Assembly (NCBI RefSeq): GCF_007677875.1
Contig: NZ_VEDO01000001.1
Coordinates: 310,001-374,000, forward strand
Direction: 5' to 3'
From: Variovorax boronicumulans
GTDB taxonomy: Bacteria > Pseudomonadota > Gammaproteobacteria > Burkholderiales > Burkholderiaceae_C
DNA length: 64,000 bases
Shown here piece after piece: positions 62,763-64,000 of the stretch. Below the pieces are notes generated by a model, which ran no database searches, had not been told where the DNA came from, and saw nothing but the letters and a program-made list of their open reading frames with translations. Position numbers and translations under genes: made by a program. How positions within the stretch are numbered: the first letter of the stretch is position 1; each line of letters opens with the position of its first letter.

Positions 62763-63776
62763 ATGACCAAGAGCAAGCCGGCGCCGTTGCGGCCCGAGAC
62801 CGTCATCGGTGGCTACCGCGTCGTGCGCAGGCTCTCCTCCGGCGGCTTCGGCATGGTCTACCTCGCCATCGACGGCGAAGGCAACCAGGTGGCGGTGAAG
62901 GAATACCTGCCGTCTTCGCTGGCCTCGCGCGAACCCGGCCAGACGCTGCCCGTGGTGCCGTCCGAGAAACTCTCGCTGTACCGCCTGGGGCTCAAGAGTT
63001 TCTTCGAGGAAGGCCGCTCGCTCGCGCAGATCGCCCACCCCTCGGTGGTCAGCGTGCTGAACTTCTTTCGCGAGAACGAGACCGTCTACATGGTCATGAA
63101 CTACCTGGAGGGCGCGACCCTGCAGGACTTCATCATCACCTCGCGCGAACTCAAGCGGCCCAAGGTGTTCCGCGAGTCGACCATCCGATCGTTGTTCGAC
63201 GAAGTGCTGCGCGGCCTGCGCATCGTGCACCAGCACAAGATGCTGCATCTGGACATCAAGCCGGCCAACATCTTCATCACCGACGACGACAAGGCCGTAC
63301 TGATCGACTTCGGCGCCGCGCGCGAGGTGCTGAACAAGGAAGGCAACTTCATCCGCCCCATGTACACGCCTGGCTTCGCCGCGCCCGAGATGTACCGGCG
63401 CGACGCCACCATGGGGCCGTGGACCGACATCTACGCGATCGGTGCCTGCATCTACGCCTGCATGCTGGGCTTTCCGCCGGCCGAGGCGCCGCAGCGACTC
63501 GAGAAGGACCGCATCACGGCGTCGCTCGCGCGGCTGCGCGGCGTCTATTCCGACAACCTGATCGAGGTGGTGGAGTGGTGCATGGCGCTGGACCCGCTGG
63601 CCCGGCCGCAGTCGGTGTTCGCGCTGCAGAAGGAGCTCAGCCGCGAGGGCGAGCGCCGCTACACCAAGCTGTCGATGAGCGAGAAGATCCGCATGCAGTT
63701 CGATACGCTGGTCTCGGATGGCAAGAAGAGCGCGGCCACGCCCCCTGCCGGATCGGTGGGCAAGACCTCGCGATGA
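62763..63776 (+). CDS. Serine/threonine protein kinase
   Basis: A 337-residue Hanks-type kinase. YRVVRRLSSGGFGMVYLAID is the glycine loop, VAVKEYLP has the ATP-binding lysine, HLDIKPANIFITDDD the catalytic loop and VLIDFGAAREV the DFG segment; the activation loop ends YTPGFAAPEMYRR. The residue before the catalytic Asp is Leu instead of Arg (HLD, a non-RD kinase), so activation-loop phosphorylation may not be needed. No membrane segment or sensor domain is visible. Its stop overlaps the start of a PP2C phosphatase gene, forming a kinase-phosphatase pair. Confidence 0.92.
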   Translation: MTKSKPAPLRPETVIGGYRVVRRLSSGGFGMVYLAIDGEGNQVAVKEYLPSSLASREPGQTLPVVPSEKLSLYRLGLKSFFEEGRSLAQIAHPSVVSVLNFFRENETVYMVMNYLEGATLQDFIITSRELKRPKVFRESTIRSLFDEVLRGLRIVHQHKMLHLDIKPANIFITDDDKAVLIDFGAAREVLNKEGNFIRPMYTPGFAAPEMYRRDATMGPWTDIYAIGACIYACMLGFPPAEAPQRLEKDRITASLARLRGVYSDNLIEVVEWCMALDPLARPQSVFALQKELSREGERRYTKLSMSEKIRMQFDTLVSDGKKSAATPPAGSVGKTSR

Positions 63777-64000
63777 GGTTTTCGGTCTTCCAGGTCAGCC
63801 GCCGCGGTGGCCGGGCCAAGAACGAGGACCGCATGGGCTACTGTTACACGCGCGAGTCCGGCCTGTTCGTGCTGGCCGACGGCATGGGTGGCCACCCCGA
63901 GGGCGAGGCCGCTGCCCAGCTGGCGGTGCAGACGGTCTCGGCTCTGCACCAGCAGCAGGCCACGCCGCAGCTGGCGCGGGCCAGCGACTTCCTCGTGCAC
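63773..64000 (+). CDS. PP2C-type Ser/Thr phosphatase, N-terminal part
   Basis: Only 76 codons are in the window; the rest is past the right edge. RGGRAKNEDRMGYC and LFVLADGMGGHPEGEAAAQL carry the metal-binding Glu-Asp and the DGMGG motif of PPM/PP2C phosphatases. Overlaps the kinase stop by 4 bp, so it is translated with the kinase it probably counteracts. Confidence 0.92.
   Translation, partial: MRFSVFQVSRRGGRAKNEDRMGYCYTRESGLFVLADGMGGHPEGEAAAQLAVQTVSALHQQQATPQLARASDFLVH

Overview
The window is GC-rich DNA densely packed with genes. It most likely comes from a betaproteobacterium of the Burkholderiales, probably Comamonadaceae (Variovorax, Hydrogenophaga or Acidovorax type). This rests on gene content: several Bug-type tricarboxylate receptors, many LivJ-type receptors, a DUF4148 protein, and a yicC / Ser-Thr kinase / PP2C neighbourhood. 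I saw no tRNA, rRNA, CRISPR array, phage or plasmid gene.

Most of the window (about 0.9-45.8 kb and 52.8-60.5 kb) is an acyl-CoA catabolic island. I count five AMP-forming acyl-CoA ligases, two acyl-CoA dehydrogenases, two stand-alone enoyl-CoA hydratases, one FadB/FadJ-type fusion enzyme, two thiolases, two CaiB-type CoA transferases and a TesB thioesterase. It also holds a nitronate monooxygenase, a Baeyer-Villiger-type monooxygenase next to an esterase, an SDR and an alcohol dehydrogenase, a GST and two DsbA-type isomerases. Seven LivJ-type receptors (one broken) and three Bug receptors accompany only one complete ABC translocator, livGFHM at 37.5-40.9 kb. The inferred job is uptake and beta-oxidation-like breakdown of several organic acids.

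Layout: 0-0.6 kb MalT-like regulator (cut by the edge); 0.9-3.5 nitronate monooxygenase, TesB, TerC; 3.8-4.1 small secreted repeat protein; 4.4-11.4 Bug receptor, FadB-like, SDR, ligase, receptor; 11.4-13.1 phosphoesterase and nucleotidyltransferase; 13.1-16.8 esterase, BVMO, Bug; 16.8-23.4 ligase, broken receptor, thiolase, hydratase, isomerase, GST; 23.6-26.6 receptor and ligase; 26.6-28.3 diguanylate cyclase and a VapBC-like pair; 28.4-33.9 dehydrogenases, receptors, isomerase; 33.9-34.7 two Hsp20; 35.0-45.8 CoA transferase, thiolase, livGFHM, APH-like / DUF6285 / acyl-CoA dehydrogenase, receptor, hydratase; 45.8-49.6 HD-GYP and small housekeeping genes; 49.6-51.6 GntR with a DctA-type carrier; 51.7-52.8 mnmH; 52.8-60.5 ligase, Bug, nitroreductase, CoA transferase, receptor, ligase; 60.8-64.0 thiamine-binding protein, DUF4148, yicC, kinase, phosphatase.

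The strongest unexplained signal is a 16-bp dyad (TCGTC-N6-GACGA, typically TCGTCCGTTCCGACGA) found nine times just upstream of separate catabolic transcription units. At eight sites a TANNNT-like -10 hexamer starts 22-24 bp further on. This puts the dyad centre near -42, the position of a class II activator, so the scattered operons look like one regulon. The MalT-like gene at the left edge is a candidate regulator, since one copy sits in its divergent intergenic region. Two other structures stand out: a 270-bp transposase-less element with 24-bp terminal inverted repeats inside a receptor gene, and a roughly 120-bp stem-loop-rich intergenic repeat present three times.
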